From NCBI GenBank assembly GCA_963855995.1, contig OY979723.1, forward strand, positions 9,057,013 to 9,121,012: DNA of 64,000 nucleotides, in the 5' to 3' direction. Position numbers and translations under genes: made by a program. Positions 1 through 11,383 of the stretch are shown piece after piece; position 1 is the first letter of the stretch, and each line of letters begins with the position of its first letter. Source of the stretch: Muricea muricata (lineage: Eukaryota; Cnidaria; Anthozoa; Malacalcyonacea; Plexauridae). The notes under the pieces are model-generated. The model was not told the DNA's origin and did not search any database. It saw only the letters and a program-made list of their open reading frames with translations.

Positions 1-81
1 AGGTTCGATATTAACCACGGTCAGGCATATCTTTCACTTTGACCGGTGTGCATGTATATGGACTTTGAGTAACACCAACAG

Positions 82-327
82 TACACAGCCAAAAATGAAC
101 AATCTGTTCTGGCCTGATAAAAACAGCATTGAACAATGTTTTGCTGCCCACATTGTTCAAGGTTGTCAACAATATTGTTCAACATTGTTACACCTGATTG
201 CAGGCTAGTTCAGGCTCAACAACTTGCTCAGTATTGTTGACAACCTTGAACAATGTGGGCAGCAAAACATTGTTCAATGCTGTTTACATCAGGCCAGAAC
301 AGGTAGTTCATTTTTGGCTGTGTATAA
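82..327. repeat. MITE-like inverted repeat, TA-flanked
   Basis: The left arm (82-190) and right arm (225-327) are near-perfect reverse complements, so the element folds on itself around position 208. The ends read TACACAGCCAAAAATGAAC and its complement, with TA at both borders. That is the usual look of a non-autonomous Tc1/mariner-type element, but no transposase is present and the superfamily is inference. Confidence 0.75.
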
Positions 328-377
328 ATCTGCTGTCAATAGCAGTGGCGTAGAAACAGGGGGGGGGGGGGCTCGAA

Positions 378-410
378 CCCTAACCCTAACCCTTACCCTA
401 ACCCTAACCC
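378..410. repeat. Short interstitial telomere-like array (CCCTAA)n
   Basis: About five and a half CCCTAA units, one of them CCCTTA, follow a run of G and a short spacer. TTAGGG is the usual animal telomere unit. With ordinary sequence on both sides and so few units this is an interstitial stretch, not a chromosome end. Confidence 0.8.
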
Positions 411-420
411 AAATTTTTTA

Positions 421-899
421 AGGAGGGGCTAAGACCCCCAAAAAAATCCGTCCGGCGTGATTTTAATCACGTGAATGTTGTGTTAGATAGTGTGTTAGAA
501 TGTTAGATTGGTTCCCAGATTGGTTCTTAAAGCAATTTAGAGCCTAAAAGATTGCATTTTTCCCTGGAAGAATTCACCAAGATTGACCAGATAGTTTCAC
601 AATATTTCTGTTCTCGTGTCAATATCTAATTACATTGTTATAGGACCCATAAAATCAGTATTTGACTTCAATAAGCATTTAGTATAAATATCAGAAATTC
701 ACATTCACTAATCAATATCCAAACTTCAACTGATGCATTTATTCTTGAAGTCGTTATACATTATTCACATTTTTTGTAAAAAATGTGCCAAATTTAGCTC
801 GTTTTTGCAATCAAAGTAAACTCCAAATTAAGTGCCCAAATCGCCAGAAATGGCATTTCCGGGGTTCCAGTTTTCAAAATTTCCCATATGTAGTTACCG
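421..899. other. Repeat-like, gene-free stretch
   Basis: AT-rich sequence with a short G-rich repeat fragment at its start (421-445). No supportable coding region or RNA gene is visible on either strand. Confidence 0.4.
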
Positions 900-1428
900 T
901 ACGTATTCCATATATGGATTGATATATACCTAATATGCAAGAGCATATACACGACGCTGAACAGCATACACACGACGCTGAAGAGCATATACACGACGTT
1001 TCAAATATAATAGGTTACATAAGCAGTATAAATTTAGTTTTTAACGGTAAACTTTCGATTGGCCGCATTAGCTCAGTGGTCTAGGTCGTGCGCTTTAGCC
1101 CTGTTTGTTTCGGGTTCGAGCCCGGTTACGTGCTTTTCTTTTATACTTTTTTTTCTTCCTAACACACGAATACTTTTTTTTCTTATATTCTTATATTTTT
1201 TCTCAATTTTAAAAGGGTTATTCTCCCTCACTGGGACTGTATCTACTTCACCAAATTTAGCTAAAGCGCGAGCCCGAAGGGCGAGTAAGGCTGAGCCTCT
1301 CTCTGTATGCGCCATGTTGTTATCTTCGAACGTTATGTATATGCTCTTCAGCGTCGTGTATATGCTCTTCAGCGTCGTGTATATGCTCTTGCATATTGTG
1401 CAATCACTTACCTTATATGGAATACGTA
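900..1428. mobile_element. Terminal-inverted-repeat element enclosing a tRNA-like sequence
   Basis: Arms of about 100 bp at 900-1000 and 1329-1428 are reverse complements. Each arm contains tandem copies of a ~21-bp unit (ACGACGCTGAAGAGCATATAC type), two to three per arm. The interior carries a tRNA-like head at 1061. The arrangement suggests a non-autonomous element that duplicated its terminal subrepeats. No transposase is present, and a target-site duplication could not be fixed. Confidence 0.65.
1061..1135 (+). ncRNA. tRNA-derived (SINE-like) pol III head
   Basis: An A-box-like TAGCTCAGTGG is followed by a T-arm-like stem with B box GGTTCGAGCCC, then a T-rich tail from about 1131. The 5' and 3' ends do not pair as an acceptor stem and the D and anticodon arms are poor, so it is better read as a tRNA-derived SINE head or tRNA pseudogene than as a working tRNA. 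Confidence 0.55.
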
Positions 1429-1440
1429 CTATAAGTGCCT

Positions 1441-4080
1441 ATCAAATTTCCCGGGGGAGGATGCCCCCGGACCCCTCTACAGAGCTCGCGCCTTTGGCGC
1501 TCGTATGTTCAGCCCCCTTAACTTTTAATACGTTCCTACGCCTCTGGTCACGAGGCTTCACTATTTAAGTGCTTAATAAGTTAGCATTTGAGAGACTAGT
1601 TCATTGAGCTGTGTCTTACTTTCTAGATGGGTTAACGCTCTCCGTCGTGCAACCATATTGCCAATGTAATCAGAAGCAAGACGGTGGTTTTACTTATCAC
1701 CGAGTAAGAATTATGCATAGTGTAATTTAATATCATGTTACTTTAGACAATGGCATTGATAACCATCAATTTATGTTTCAGTTAACTTTGAATATTAGGT
1801 TTGGGGATAGAATCACATGTTCTACCTCACCAACATAATTTGTTTCTAATATGATTACCAACCTTACCAACATGATTTGCTTCTAATATGAGTTGGAAAA
1901 GGGCATGTACGCGAATTTTTTTTGGAATTTTTCAAAATCTGGAGGCCTTTAAAAACTCGTGTTGTGCTTGTTTTTTAAATCGCATAAGAAAATAGACTAT
2001 TAATTATTACGTAATGATGAAGACAAAAAGACACCGAAACAAATTAATGTATAATGTTCCTGTGTTCATGAAAAACATAGATTGAACGAAAATATTTTAC
2101 TAATTCAATCAAATGATCTATTGCACTAAAGTTTTAGCGGACAGGAATCAAACTTAAAGGAAGTGGCAATAAAAAATTGGTTACGCTAAGAAATTTTGAT
2201 AAAACTTCTTTTTCAATTTCTGAGCGGCAATGTCAGACTATATTTTTACCAAAGATGTATTATACTTAAAAGAACTGAAAGTTGTCAAAATATAATAAGC
2301 ACAAGATACAACCATTTTTTTTCTGTTTTGTGCAGAATTTGCAAGTATGCCTGTAATTCCTCAGAATAGGCTGCGACACTGCTTTTAATGTTTAAAACCA
2401 AATTCATTTTGCCATTTTATCATGACACCTAGTATAGAGCGTCAAAACTACCGATGTAATATCGAAATGGTATGCCTGTGCACTGCAAAGGAGTAAAAAT
2501 GACCTTTATGAGACAAAATATTTTTGCTAATTTTACACAGACAGTGGCTTAACGTATATCCGTGCATGCATTTGAACATCGAAGATGGCCGACTGCACGA
2601 TGTTTTTGTGCCGGAAATGGCCTTTCATGCCGGAAACCATGTTAAATATGTGCAAAAGGATTTGTATAATATTCATTTTTTTCTAACTGCAAAAAAGAAT
2701 GCCTTTCGTTGCTACTTTGCTTTAAGTATCAAAATTATTTTAATCGCTATAGGTATATTTATTAAAAATTAAAAAACGTCTTAGTCAATCAGAATATGAA
2801 TATTTCGCTTGGAAATTATGGTATATAAAATATAGTTTTGTGGACAATATTAAATTCAGCTAGGGCTTCTTGTCTGATGTTGGCAAGCTTGCATAGTATT
2901 TTAAGATGTACAAAAAAATTGTCTCAATAAGAATTTAGTATTTTTACCTATATTCAACAGTATTCAAACCTAAATGAACAGTTTAACCTGTAATATAACT
3001 AATTAGTTGTACAAATGAAAGTACACTATAATTTAATAAGAAAAGTTAGAAAACAATTAAATGGTATACTATAGAAAACGAAAGTAAATACTTCATTTGT
3101 CGGTCATCAGTCTTGAGTGCTTTACTCCAAGCTCAACCGGTTACTACTCCACCGGCTGATCATTTTTATGACTGACCGACTGGTCATTCATTTTTACTGA
3201 TCAACAAGTTGGTGATATTTTAACTTGACCGATGGGTCAATTTCTTTGACCGACTAAGCGGTAACTTCTGAAATTGTCCCTCCCCTTCTCCAGAGGTAAA
3301 TTGTTGAAGTTTCAGCACGTTTGTAAACCTATAGTGCTCCATGAATTTAATCAGAAAACCTCAGTAGGTCCCAAACCTCGGTCGGGCAGCTTCTAACGAA
3401 AAATTCGTTGTTTCATGTTTCTTTGTGCTTTTGACTGCACTAATGTGATTGGCAATGTTAGCAATAACCAACCCTTCGAACAGTTTTACCGTGATTCGTT
3501 TCACTACCAGACCCGCGCTGTTTTTCCTCCCCCGTTGCCCCGGCTTTTCTCTCTTCCCAGTTTGCTCGGGGTTCATCGACTTGCTTGCGCACATTGTCGG
3601 GTTTGGTCGTTGGTAGTCGGAAACTCCAAAGTTGTTTTTCTTCCTCAAAGCAACCTTCAAGATATTGAAACAATCCTGCCTACATTTCAAGGTAATATGC
3701 TTTATTTCCTGTCAGTGGTTGTAGAAGAGTATCTAGATGTTTAATATAGATGAGTTTTGTGGGCAATCATGCTGAGTTTAGCAAAGTATTTAAACATACA
3801 AAGTTTGTAATTTGTATGGATCAATTAAAGTTAGCACCCCTGTCCATGAAGTGGTGTATACTCAAATAACAATATACGCCGCCGCTACATTATATCGGAG
3901 AATTGCACATATTTACCTTCTATTCTTTCCTATTTTAGTTTTAAAGTAAAGCAACATCCTCTAAATAAATTACCTAGTTAATCATCTAGTAAGTAATCAT
4001 CTCACACCTAACTAGCTGGCACCAGCATTGCCACAATTGCTACTTATTCCTAACCAACATTGCTAACCCGAGCAAGTATC
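1441..4080. other. Gene-free, repeat-rich stretch
   Basis: Contains a G/C-hairpin repeat fragment at 1449-1500 (CCCGGGGGAGGATGCCCCCGG type) and imperfect ACCGACTGGTCA-like motifs at 3120-3250. At 3689-3745 is a fragment beginning AAGGTAATATGCTTTATTT that recurs at 14208-14265. Open frames overlap on both strands at 3361-3744, and their antisense equivalence argues against coding. No supported gene. Confidence 0.4.
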
Positions 4081-4496
4081 AATAAGGTTTCAACCAGGGG
4101 CGGATCTAGAATTTTTCGTACGTTATTCAAAATTCTATGATGTCATCGATGAAGTAATACGTGACGTCATCAATGACATGACATACATTTATTGTAGAAT
4201 TATGTGTTATAGCAAAAAGCTAAAGATGCTTAAAATGTATTTAAACAATACCCAACATGTAGTAGACGTTTCCCCCTATATCAGGGCTCATCAGCATGCC
4301 TAGGAACACATTTAAATTGTGATCTGACATTGACAGCCCTTTAAAAAGGCTGACTACAAACAGAAAATCTGGTTTTAAAGTGCCAGAAGCCCGCCTTCAC
4401 ACTTTTTGCACGAACAAAAGGAGTTTGGTTAGAAATGGGTGACAATATGGGACATTTCATGGGTGTGAAACTATTGTGTTCCACTACATACATGCA

Positions 4497-4612
4497 ACTA
4501 CAATCCTGGACAAAAATCCTTGGCACACGTAGGGAAAAAACACACATTCAATAGCTTGTATTTAAAGCAACGCACATATACGCCTTCGCCCAAATCATGT
4601 GCAACATTACCA
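4497..4612 (+). repeat. Partial copy of the CAATCCTGG-end element beside the Rep pseudogene
   Basis: Starts at TACAATCCTGGAC like the complete MITE at 5907-6175 and matches it for about 115 bp, apart from a ~60 bp gap, up to ATCATGTGCAACATT. The sequence then runs directly into the 3' end of the Rep pseudogene. No right terminus is visible in this copy. The junction could mark an insertion or show that both belong to one larger element. Confidence 0.6.
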
Positions 4613-5621
4613 AATGGATTGCAAAAGGCATTATAAACTTCCTTTAAGGGCGATAAAATAAACTAGTTTTACGAGTGTTCGCGGGGCTATGGATATAAAT
4701 GTTTTGATACTTTCCCCTCTCTTTTTCTAACGCCGTGTAAATGGCTGTGGCAAACACTGTGAGCAATATGCCATGCCCTTCCAAAAGCTTCACTGCTGAA
4801 AGATACCATTCCCCTTGGCATCCCTGTGTACAGGATCCTTCATAAGCACTTTGCAAGATTTGAACGCGAGACTTTTTTGATCGAGCAAGTCTCTCCTCTG
4901 CTTCAGAAAATTCCTTTGCTAAGGATAGCGCTTCAGAAACAGCCTTATTCTGCCCCCTGTTAGTTACGAAATTAGCCAATGCCTCGTTGCCCTCTCGGCT
5001 CTGTGTAACTGCTAACGCGACCATTTCAAGTCTGCTTTCGACTTTTCTTGAATGAATTATTTGCATCACATCATACACACTAAGCCTCTCGATTCCCTTT
5101 CTTCCTTTTTTTGCTTTCTTTCTCTCGCTGGCGTTCTTCCTCTTACTTGAAATTGCCTTATCGGTACGGGGAGAATCGTTTGAGATGTCTGGATGCTCAG
5201 ACGACGACAACGGCTCGGTATCTTCCTTTTTTACGTATTTGTATGCACTGTTGTACGTATTATGGTTGGCACTGAAATTTACTTGGATGCCGTAAACTTC
5301 ATCCAAGAAATTGCGCACACTTAGCCATCGTCCCCATTTCTTTGATTTAATGGCCATGTGAAAGTGAATCTCACTTGAGTCAAGGCTTTCAGGGCTGCCA
5401 GGATTTTTATGTTTTTCAACTGCCACTACCTAATGACTTATCTCTATGCCAAACTTTTCCCAGCCATTTAGTACGGCCTCTGCAAAGCGCTTTTTAGAAA
5501 TAATTCTAAGGCGTTTTAGTGATGTCCACTCTGCTATAAGTTCACAAATAGACAATTCTCTGCTGTCGCGTACCCAACATATCCATACTGTTTGTGTAAC
5601 TGGGTAAATGTGTTGAAACAA
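4560..5621 (-). pseudogene. Broken Rep protein: HUH endonuclease plus start of SF3 helicase (virus- or transposon-derived)
   Basis: Read on the minus strand, the open segment 5426-4644 carries the two hallmarks of a rolling-circle replication initiator. One is a His-hydrophobe-His motif (EIHFHMAIK). About 45 residues downstream is a tyrosine motif followed by lysines (AYKYVKKED). A basic stretch and a helical region follow, then a Walker-A-like site near the end (SPANTRKTS). This order, HUH nickase then SF3 helicase, is that of CRESS-DNA virus and parvovirus-type Rep proteins and of related transposon Reps. The copy is dead: a TAG at 5430-5432 splits it from an in-frame upstream part (to 5621), the Walker-A loop is altered, an in-frame stop follows at 4644-4646, and similarity appears to resume in another frame to about 4560. 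The first codon of the middle segment is GTG, so it is not a genuine start. Flanks hold CAATCCTGG-end repeats. Viral versus transposon origin cannot be decided here. Confidence 0.7.
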
Positions 5622-5906
5622 TCAACTTAAACCGTTTGAAAATAGCTTGTGAAAGATTTCAAATTTAAATAACTGCGTACGCATTTGTAATTCAACTTAT
5701 TTAGTGTTATCGCATTAGCGCGTGTTAAGTGTACTCGATTAGTCATATCATCATAACTGTTTTAATGTACCAGGCTGCGCGCATCTAACATTCTGGCTCA
5801 TGGTTTAAACTCACAAGGTTGTATAATATACTGAAAGACGTTTACAAACAACCGCAGAACTTTTGACTCGTAATTTTAATTATAATATTGAAAACCATTA
5901 TTCAGA

Positions 5907-6175
5907 CAATCCTGGACAAAAATCCTTGGCACACGTAAATCACACATTCATTAGCTTGTTTTTAAAGCAACGCATATATACGCCGTTGCTGTTTTCAAAG
6001 CATGATGTTTAGACCCCCTTCCCCCCACACAATGTTGTGGTAGCGGCTTAGCATTCGCCCAAATCATGTGCAACATTGAATGGGGGGAGGGGGAAGTCAA
6101 TATCTTTAAAACTTGGGGGAATAGAGAGTCTATGTCTTCATGTTTGAGGTGTGCTATTATTTTTGTCCAGGATTG
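5907..6175. mobile_element. MITE with perfect 17-bp terminal inverted repeats
   Basis: Begins CAATCCTGGACAAAAAT and ends with its exact complement. The right border and the related copy at 4497 have an adjoining TA, as expected for Tc1/mariner-like insertion. It is about 270 bp and non-coding. It shares an internal stretch (TTCGCCCAAATCATGTGCAA) with the sequence next to the Rep pseudogene. Confidence 0.8.
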
Positions 6176-7208
6176 TAGATATGTTCAGTCCCATCTGTCA
6201 ATCACTTCTTCCATCAACATGCAGTTAATATGTTAATTGTTCATTACTATACCCAACTCCTTAAAATTTGAGCATCAAGCAATTGTGATATTGAGTCTTC
6301 AAGGCCAGAAATTTAAAAGCTTTTGAGAAATCTTATATATCTGGTATAACGTCCGACTCTCAACAATAAATAAAGAATAAAAATTTCAGCAAAGTTTGTG
6401 TATTTTTGAGGTGTAATGTTGTGTTACAAATGGAATGCCAATAGTTCTCACTCTTATTCATTTACCTTTATAATTGACTTGACTGAACCAAATAAGTAAT
6501 TTCATAATAAGTTCTGATGGCTCCTTGATAAAATTGAGTTGGAGGGTTTGAAGTTTGTGTCCCCATGTACATCACATTATGCATGTTCATGATTCAGGTT
6601 CTAGTTAGCCAAATGCATTTCCTGGCCAATACAAATGCTGAACAGGTTGTTATGCCATTATTGTGACAAATAAAAATAGGGCAAAATGTGTCACTGCTGA
6701 GTATCCCTACTGTTTATTCACTGTACTTTAATTGCTAAAGGCATCCTATATAAAAGATTGAGTGGCGCTGTGGTCTGCCCAAATCAAATAAACATATTCC
6801 CCTGCCCTATCCTGGTCCCCAGCTATGCATGAGGTTATGTATAGGGCTTCAGGGGGAATTAGTTAAATTGCTTGGCATGCATCTCAAAGCTTGCAAGTTT
6901 GATGCCTAATAGGTCTGCCCAATGTGAATTCAACGCTCTGCTAAAAGTCATATTGTAGGTATTCTGGTTTTCTTCCAAGGGGAAAGTTGACAGGGTTAGG
7001 TAATATGTGTGCATGGTATTTGGTATATACTGTTGTGGTGACCATGCCCTGGTGGAATGGTGGGGAAGCTAAATAATATATCCCCCACCCCTAAACGAAG
7101 CAAAATTCAGACTTGTCTGATCAAATTTACTTGTCTTATGTTTTGACTTTTTTATTGGACTACAATGCAATGAAAATTGTATGAAAGCCTATCCAGGTGA
7201 ATAATTGA
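6176..7208. other. Gene-free stretch with old MITE and SINE-tail fragments
   Basis: About 6590-6710 is a diverged relative of the young MITE at 22184-22406 (shared TTCTGGCCAATA-like and CACTGCTGAGT-like blocks). About 6890-7010 resembles the body of a SINE, with TTCTGGTTTTCTTCC and GGGAAAGTTGACAGGG-type sequence. No coding region is supported. Confidence 0.45.
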
Positions 7209-8300
7209 TATTGTTTGGTTGCAGTAAGTTTGTGTTTGGCAAATATTGACACAATTTGCTATTTTACGTGTCCATTCCATTTGCCTCAGTTCCAATTTAC
7301 TTTGCAAATAGTTTCAGCTTGTGACCATTATAATATGAGAAAACAGGTTTACATGGCTTTGAACAAGGTCTTTTCAACAAACAAGTAATGATAATCTTAT
7401 ACTTTTAAAAAGAGTTTTGTTCTTAACCTGACAATGATACCTTTCAAAATTGACTAAATTCAATGCTTGCAATTGAGCAATTTCTTTGAATACATTCCAC
7501 CTAAGATCAATCTAAGTTATTTTATTTCAACTTACATTGGCAGTTTATAGAAGCTTGGCACACATTCCTTTTAATGATTGATATTATTGAGTAACTTCAG
7601 TAGTAGCTTGACAACCAAAGCGCGAGTAAAAATTTTAAAAAAATAGTGTTTGGATCGATAAAGAAAAACAAAATTATAAATATCAAAGGTTTTCAAATAA
7701 TGATAATTTGTGCAGAAAGCTTCCGTTCTCATGCCCACAAGAAAAAATGGGATATCTGTATGCGACATTCTTAGTATTTTTTGAAAAAATTGTATACACT
7801 GTTATACAGTGAAATATCCAATGATGTATACATTTTTGGATTTTTGTTAAATATTTAATCAATACCACATTGTCAGGTTAGGTTGTAAACACAATTAGAA
7901 AAATATATGACTCCAAAGTTGAAATTTCACAGGGCAAACCCTTTTCAAATTAATATTTTTAATAAAAATCTTTGTTTTAGGATTTTTTAACATTTGGAAG
8001 AGTTTCTCGAATTAAAAAAGTAAAGACACTAAAATTGGCTACAAATAAACTTATAAAAACATAGCTGAAATAAAATGATGTCTTTCAAAAATGCCTTTTA
8101 TCTCTGGGCTTACATATATTGCTTCGTACAAGTTGACAGAATAGTTACAAGATTATAAAAGTACAACTTACCTTTTGGTCTTTTGGAAACCTTTCTAATT
8201 ATTCCTGTTAAGCCTTACCATCCTTCCCCTTCTTCGTTGTATTTAGCATTATTACTTTACAAAGTTCAAAACTGAAAACCGTACGTAACGGGATAGTGAC
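7209..8300. repeat. Diverged ~1.1 kb repeat, copy 1
   Basis: Colinear with 17265-18500: a shared block at ATTGTTTGGTTG, then GAAAACAGGTTTACATGGCT, TTTCAACAA, AACCTGA, CACATTGTCAGGTTAG and GTTAAGCCTT in the same order. Both copies hold short minus-strand open frames (7571-7768 and 17655-17900) with similar residues but no conserved full reading frame. The repeat continues into the exon-like module at 8381. Confidence 0.65.
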
Positions 8301-8380
8301 AAAATGATTCAACAAAATAGTTTGATTACGAAACTGATTTTTGCAAAACATTCAATCTTACATATTTGTTTTGTTTTTAG

Positions 8381-8426
8381 AAACATCCAAACCCAAATGT
8401 TAAAGGCCAAATTTCCAGGCTTTAAG
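8381..8426 (+). other. Exon-like module B, copy 1
   Basis: A 46-nt block between a pyrimidine-rich acceptor (GTTTTTAG) and a GT donor (GTATTG). In one frame it reads NIQTQMLKAKFPGFK. The same 46-nt block with the same borders recurs at 21199-21244 and 34158-34203, where it reads NIQIQMLETKFPGVK. The family is unknown. Confidence 0.4.
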
Positions 8427-9035
8427 GTATTGTTTCTTTAAGAAAATATTGTCAACATTAGCCACTATATTTTTACCTTACTGTTTTGGATTCAAAACAT
8501 GACTGCCAACAGGGGTTTATCGTCTTCCACAATCCCCCATCTAGGGTGTGGAGGGGGGGGGAGAGAAATCAAAAGATCTTAGGCCTGGGGAAATTAAAGA
8601 AGGGAAGGAAAAAACCTGATTCACGAAATTCAAAAACAAATAAAGGGGAGGGAAACTTTAGAAGGAAAGGATAGGAAACATTACATCAAGCTTCTTCAAT
8701 TCAATAATTGAGTTGCCCCCCCCCCCCAAAAACGTGCTCCTCTTTAATTTTATATAATAGAAATATTAGGATAACTATTGTGGCCATTGCATCTTATCTA
8801 GGAAAAACTAAGTCTAAACTTTGGCATATGACACTAAGATTTTAATTGAATATTTGCTGGCATATTGAAATATTAAATCAAGCAAGCATTTTTGAGAATG
8901 CTGAATATGTGCAAAAATGGCCTGTTAGCTTAATCTCATTACCCTCGTGATTATTGCACATTTCTTTGATTTTAACAAAGAATCGAATCACGACCAAACG
9001 GAAATCAGGCTTAAGCTTTAACAAAACGACTGCCG
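8427..9035. other. Gene-free stretch
   Basis: AT-rich, with G-rich and C-rich homopolymer patches at 8550-8562 and 8707-8719. Short open frames only. No supported gene or RNA. Confidence 0.35.
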
Positions 9036-9370
9036 ATGGAGGGGACCTCTATAGTTCTCACTGTTGTCTAATTATTTCGGTTGGTATTATGGTTAACATT
9101 AGGTAGTAGTCTAGAGTTATGTTAGTAACTAAGATAGAGTTACCTCTGCCTTAGTTAACTAACGTAACTCTAGTCTGCTACTAAAACAGACTAGAGTTGC
9201 CTTAGCTAACTAAATTAATTCTAGTGTACTAATTGTAGTAGACTAGAGTTACCTTCTGCGCATGCCATATAGAGTTACCTAATGTTAACCGTAATAAGTA
9301 GACAACAGTAAGAACTGTAAAACGTAAGGACTTACTAAATTTAGTTTCTAGGTTCAATTCTTGGAGCAAT
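9036..9370. repeat. Inverted repeat nested in a B-box-bearing repeat
   Basis: The arms at 9049-9110 and 9265-9330 (GGTTAACATTAGGTA and its complement) form a hairpin. It lies between GGAGGGGACC and AGGTTCAATTCTTGGAG, sequences that are adjacent in related copies at 9866-9926, 10765-10830 and 35450-35510. It therefore looks like an insertion into that unit. Confidence 0.6.
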
Positions 9371-9582
9371 ATACATTAGATGTGCACTGAGCTAAGGTTA
9401 CAGGCGTGACAGAGCTGTATAATGGTTACATTAACAATATCCACATAATAATTATACACACTAACTATACCAGAAATAGGTGTTACCTTAGTAGACCTTT
9501 GTATAGTGAGTAGACTATAGTCCAATATGCTAGTAAATATATACGATTAATTTCCTCCTTATTTTATGATGTTTGGCTGGAT

Positions 9583-9711
9583 ATAAATGAGCTTGTCACT
9601 TACTGGACCGGCGTGACGTTCCACGAAAGAGAATACCAACCAGACGAAACCATAAACAATATGATAAAACGAAACCAACCGAAGCCATGAAGATCCAAAG
9701 ATAGAGTGAAA
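9583..9711 (+). pseudogene. Exon-like module A, copy 1 (degraded)
   Basis: Reads ELVTYWTGVTFHE, then QPDETINNMIKRNQPKP, an in-frame TGA, then RSKDRVK, immediately followed by the donor GTAAGT. The start codon seen in copy 2 is changed to ATA. Further copies lie at 11009-11137, 23515-23643, 32486-32615 and 35791-35863. It looks like a decayed first coding exon. Confidence 0.5.
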
Positions 9712-11008
9712 GTAAGTTTTTTGATTTTATTTTTTCGTTTCCATTTTCTTTGTCAGTCCAGCTTTCGTTTCAATGCCAAAAGTTGCAGTCAAAAGCACAA
9801 AAACAGGTGCCAGATTACTATGTTTTCTACTGCGTTTTTTAAATTTTAAACAAAAAATGCCCCTGGAGGGGACCTAATTAGAGTGGTCCTAATTAGGTTT
9901 CCAGGTTCAATTCCTGGAGACATACAGACGAGCACTAACTGATATATACACTAACTATACTTTAGTATAGTTAGTAGACTGTAGGTAAGTATACTAAATA
10001 TGAACTAGTACTTGTACTAAGTACTGTAGTATAGTTGGTACACTATAGGTAAGTATACCAAATATAAACTGGTAGTAGGTACTTACAGTTCCAAGTAATC
10101 CCACTAACCACCCCCGACCATTTGAATTTCCACCCCTACCAGTTTTCGTAGCTTTATAGTTCTCACTACTGCGTAGTTATTACGGTTAACATTAGGTAAG
10201 TCTACAAGGCATGCGCAGGTACAGGCAACTCTAGTTTACTATACTGTTAGTACAACTAGAGTTGCTTTAGTTAACTAAGGTAACTATATAGTCTGCCTTA
10301 GTAGCAGACTGGAGTCACGTTAGTTAACTAAGGTGGAGGTAACTCTACCTTAGTTTACTAACGTAACTCTAGTCTGCTACTAAGGCAGACTATATAGTTA
10401 CCTTAGTTAACTAACGCAACTCTAGTTATACTAACAGTATAGTAAACTGGAGTTACATGTACCTGCGCATGCCATGTAGACTTACCTAATGTTAACCGTA
10501 ATAATTACACAGTAGTGAGAACTATAAAGCTACGAAAACTGGTAGGGGTGGAAATTCAAATGGTCGGGGGTGGCTAGTGGGACTACTTAGAACTGTAAGT
10601 ACCTACTACTGGTATATATTTAGTATACTCACCTACAGTACACTTACCCATAGTGTAATAACTATACTAAAGTACTTAGAACAAGTACTAGTTTACATTT
10701 AGTACATTTACCTCCAGTGTACCAACTACACTTTAGTATAGTTTATATCAGTTAGTGTACATCTATATGACTCCAGGAATTGAACCTGGAAACCTAATTA
10801 GGTCCACTCAAATTAGGTCCCCTCCAGGGTGATTTTTTTGTAAAAAGGTAACTAGGTTACAGGCGTGACGAAGCAAAACACTGCCGTAACATAACCAAAA
10901 ATAGTGTACACGTATGTTTTTGTGTGCTTTTGACTGCAACTATCGGCATTAAAACGAAAGTTGAACTGACAAAAAGTGGAAACCGCAAAATAAAATCAAC
11001 AAACTTAC

Positions 11009-11137
11009 TTTCACTCTGTCTTTGGATCTTTGTGGCTTCAGCTGGTCTCGTTTGATGTTGTTTACGGTTTCATCTTGTTGGCATTTTCTCTTCTTAGAAC
11101 ACATCACACCAGTCCAGTAGGTAACAAGCTCACTCAT
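11009..11137 (-). CDS. Exon-like module A, copy 2 (best preserved)
   Basis: On the minus strand an ATG opens a 43-residue frame (MSELVTYWTGVMCSKKRK, continuing to RSKDRVK) that ends at a consensus donor GTAAGT. It is rich in charged residues, with no membrane segment or recognisable domain. Among the five copies this one keeps both the ATG and an uninterrupted frame. It is probably the 5' exon of a split gene once carried by the repeat family. No downstream exon could be joined with confidence, so expression is doubtful. Confidence 0.4.
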
Positions 11138-11277
11138 TTCCAGTCAACCATCATAGAATAAGGAGGAAATTAATGATATTTAATTACCAGCATATTGGAC
11201 TACTGTCTACTTACTATACTAAGATATACGTAGGTAACACCAACATCTAGTATAGTTAGTGTATGTACTTACTATTT

Positions 11278-11383
11278 AACAATTAGTCACCGAAGGCGAG
11301 GTGATTACAAGCCTATATTCACTTGAGCCAAAGGCGAAGTGAATATAGGCTTGTAATCACCGAGCCTGAGGCGACTAATTGTT
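11278..11383. repeat. ~106-bp near-perfect hairpin, GAAGGCGA type
   Basis: The arms beginning AACAATTAGTCACCGAAGGC and ending in the complement fold around a centre near GAGCCAAAGGCGAAG. There is no coding content. It is one of several unrelated long hairpins in the window that share a GCC-AAGGCGA centre or border. Confidence 0.75.

Larger units (their letters stand above)
9541..11180. mobile_element. Fold-back element with long inverted arms
   Basis: The left half (9541-10344) and right half (10346-11180) are reverse complements, centred near 10345. From outside in, each arm holds TTCCTCCTTATT-type sequence, exon-like module A with its splice donor, a GGAGGGGACC plus GGTTCAATTCC (pol III B-box-like) block, TAGTATA-rich sequence, a TGGTCGGGGGTGG-type unit, and a GTTAACATTAGGTAAG hairpin at the tip. 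No transposase is visible. A half copy begins exactly at the hairpin centre at 34885. Confidence 0.7.

Noticed and set aside
378..410. Chromosome end
   Set aside because: Too few telomere-like units, and ordinary repeat-rich sequence lies on both sides.
1061..1135. Functional tRNA gene
   Set aside because: A and B boxes are present, but the acceptor stem does not pair and the D and anticodon arms are poor.
3361..3744. Overlapping 109-residue frames on opposite strands
   Set aside because: No domain or homologous feature recognised; both strands are equally open and part of the region is a repeat.
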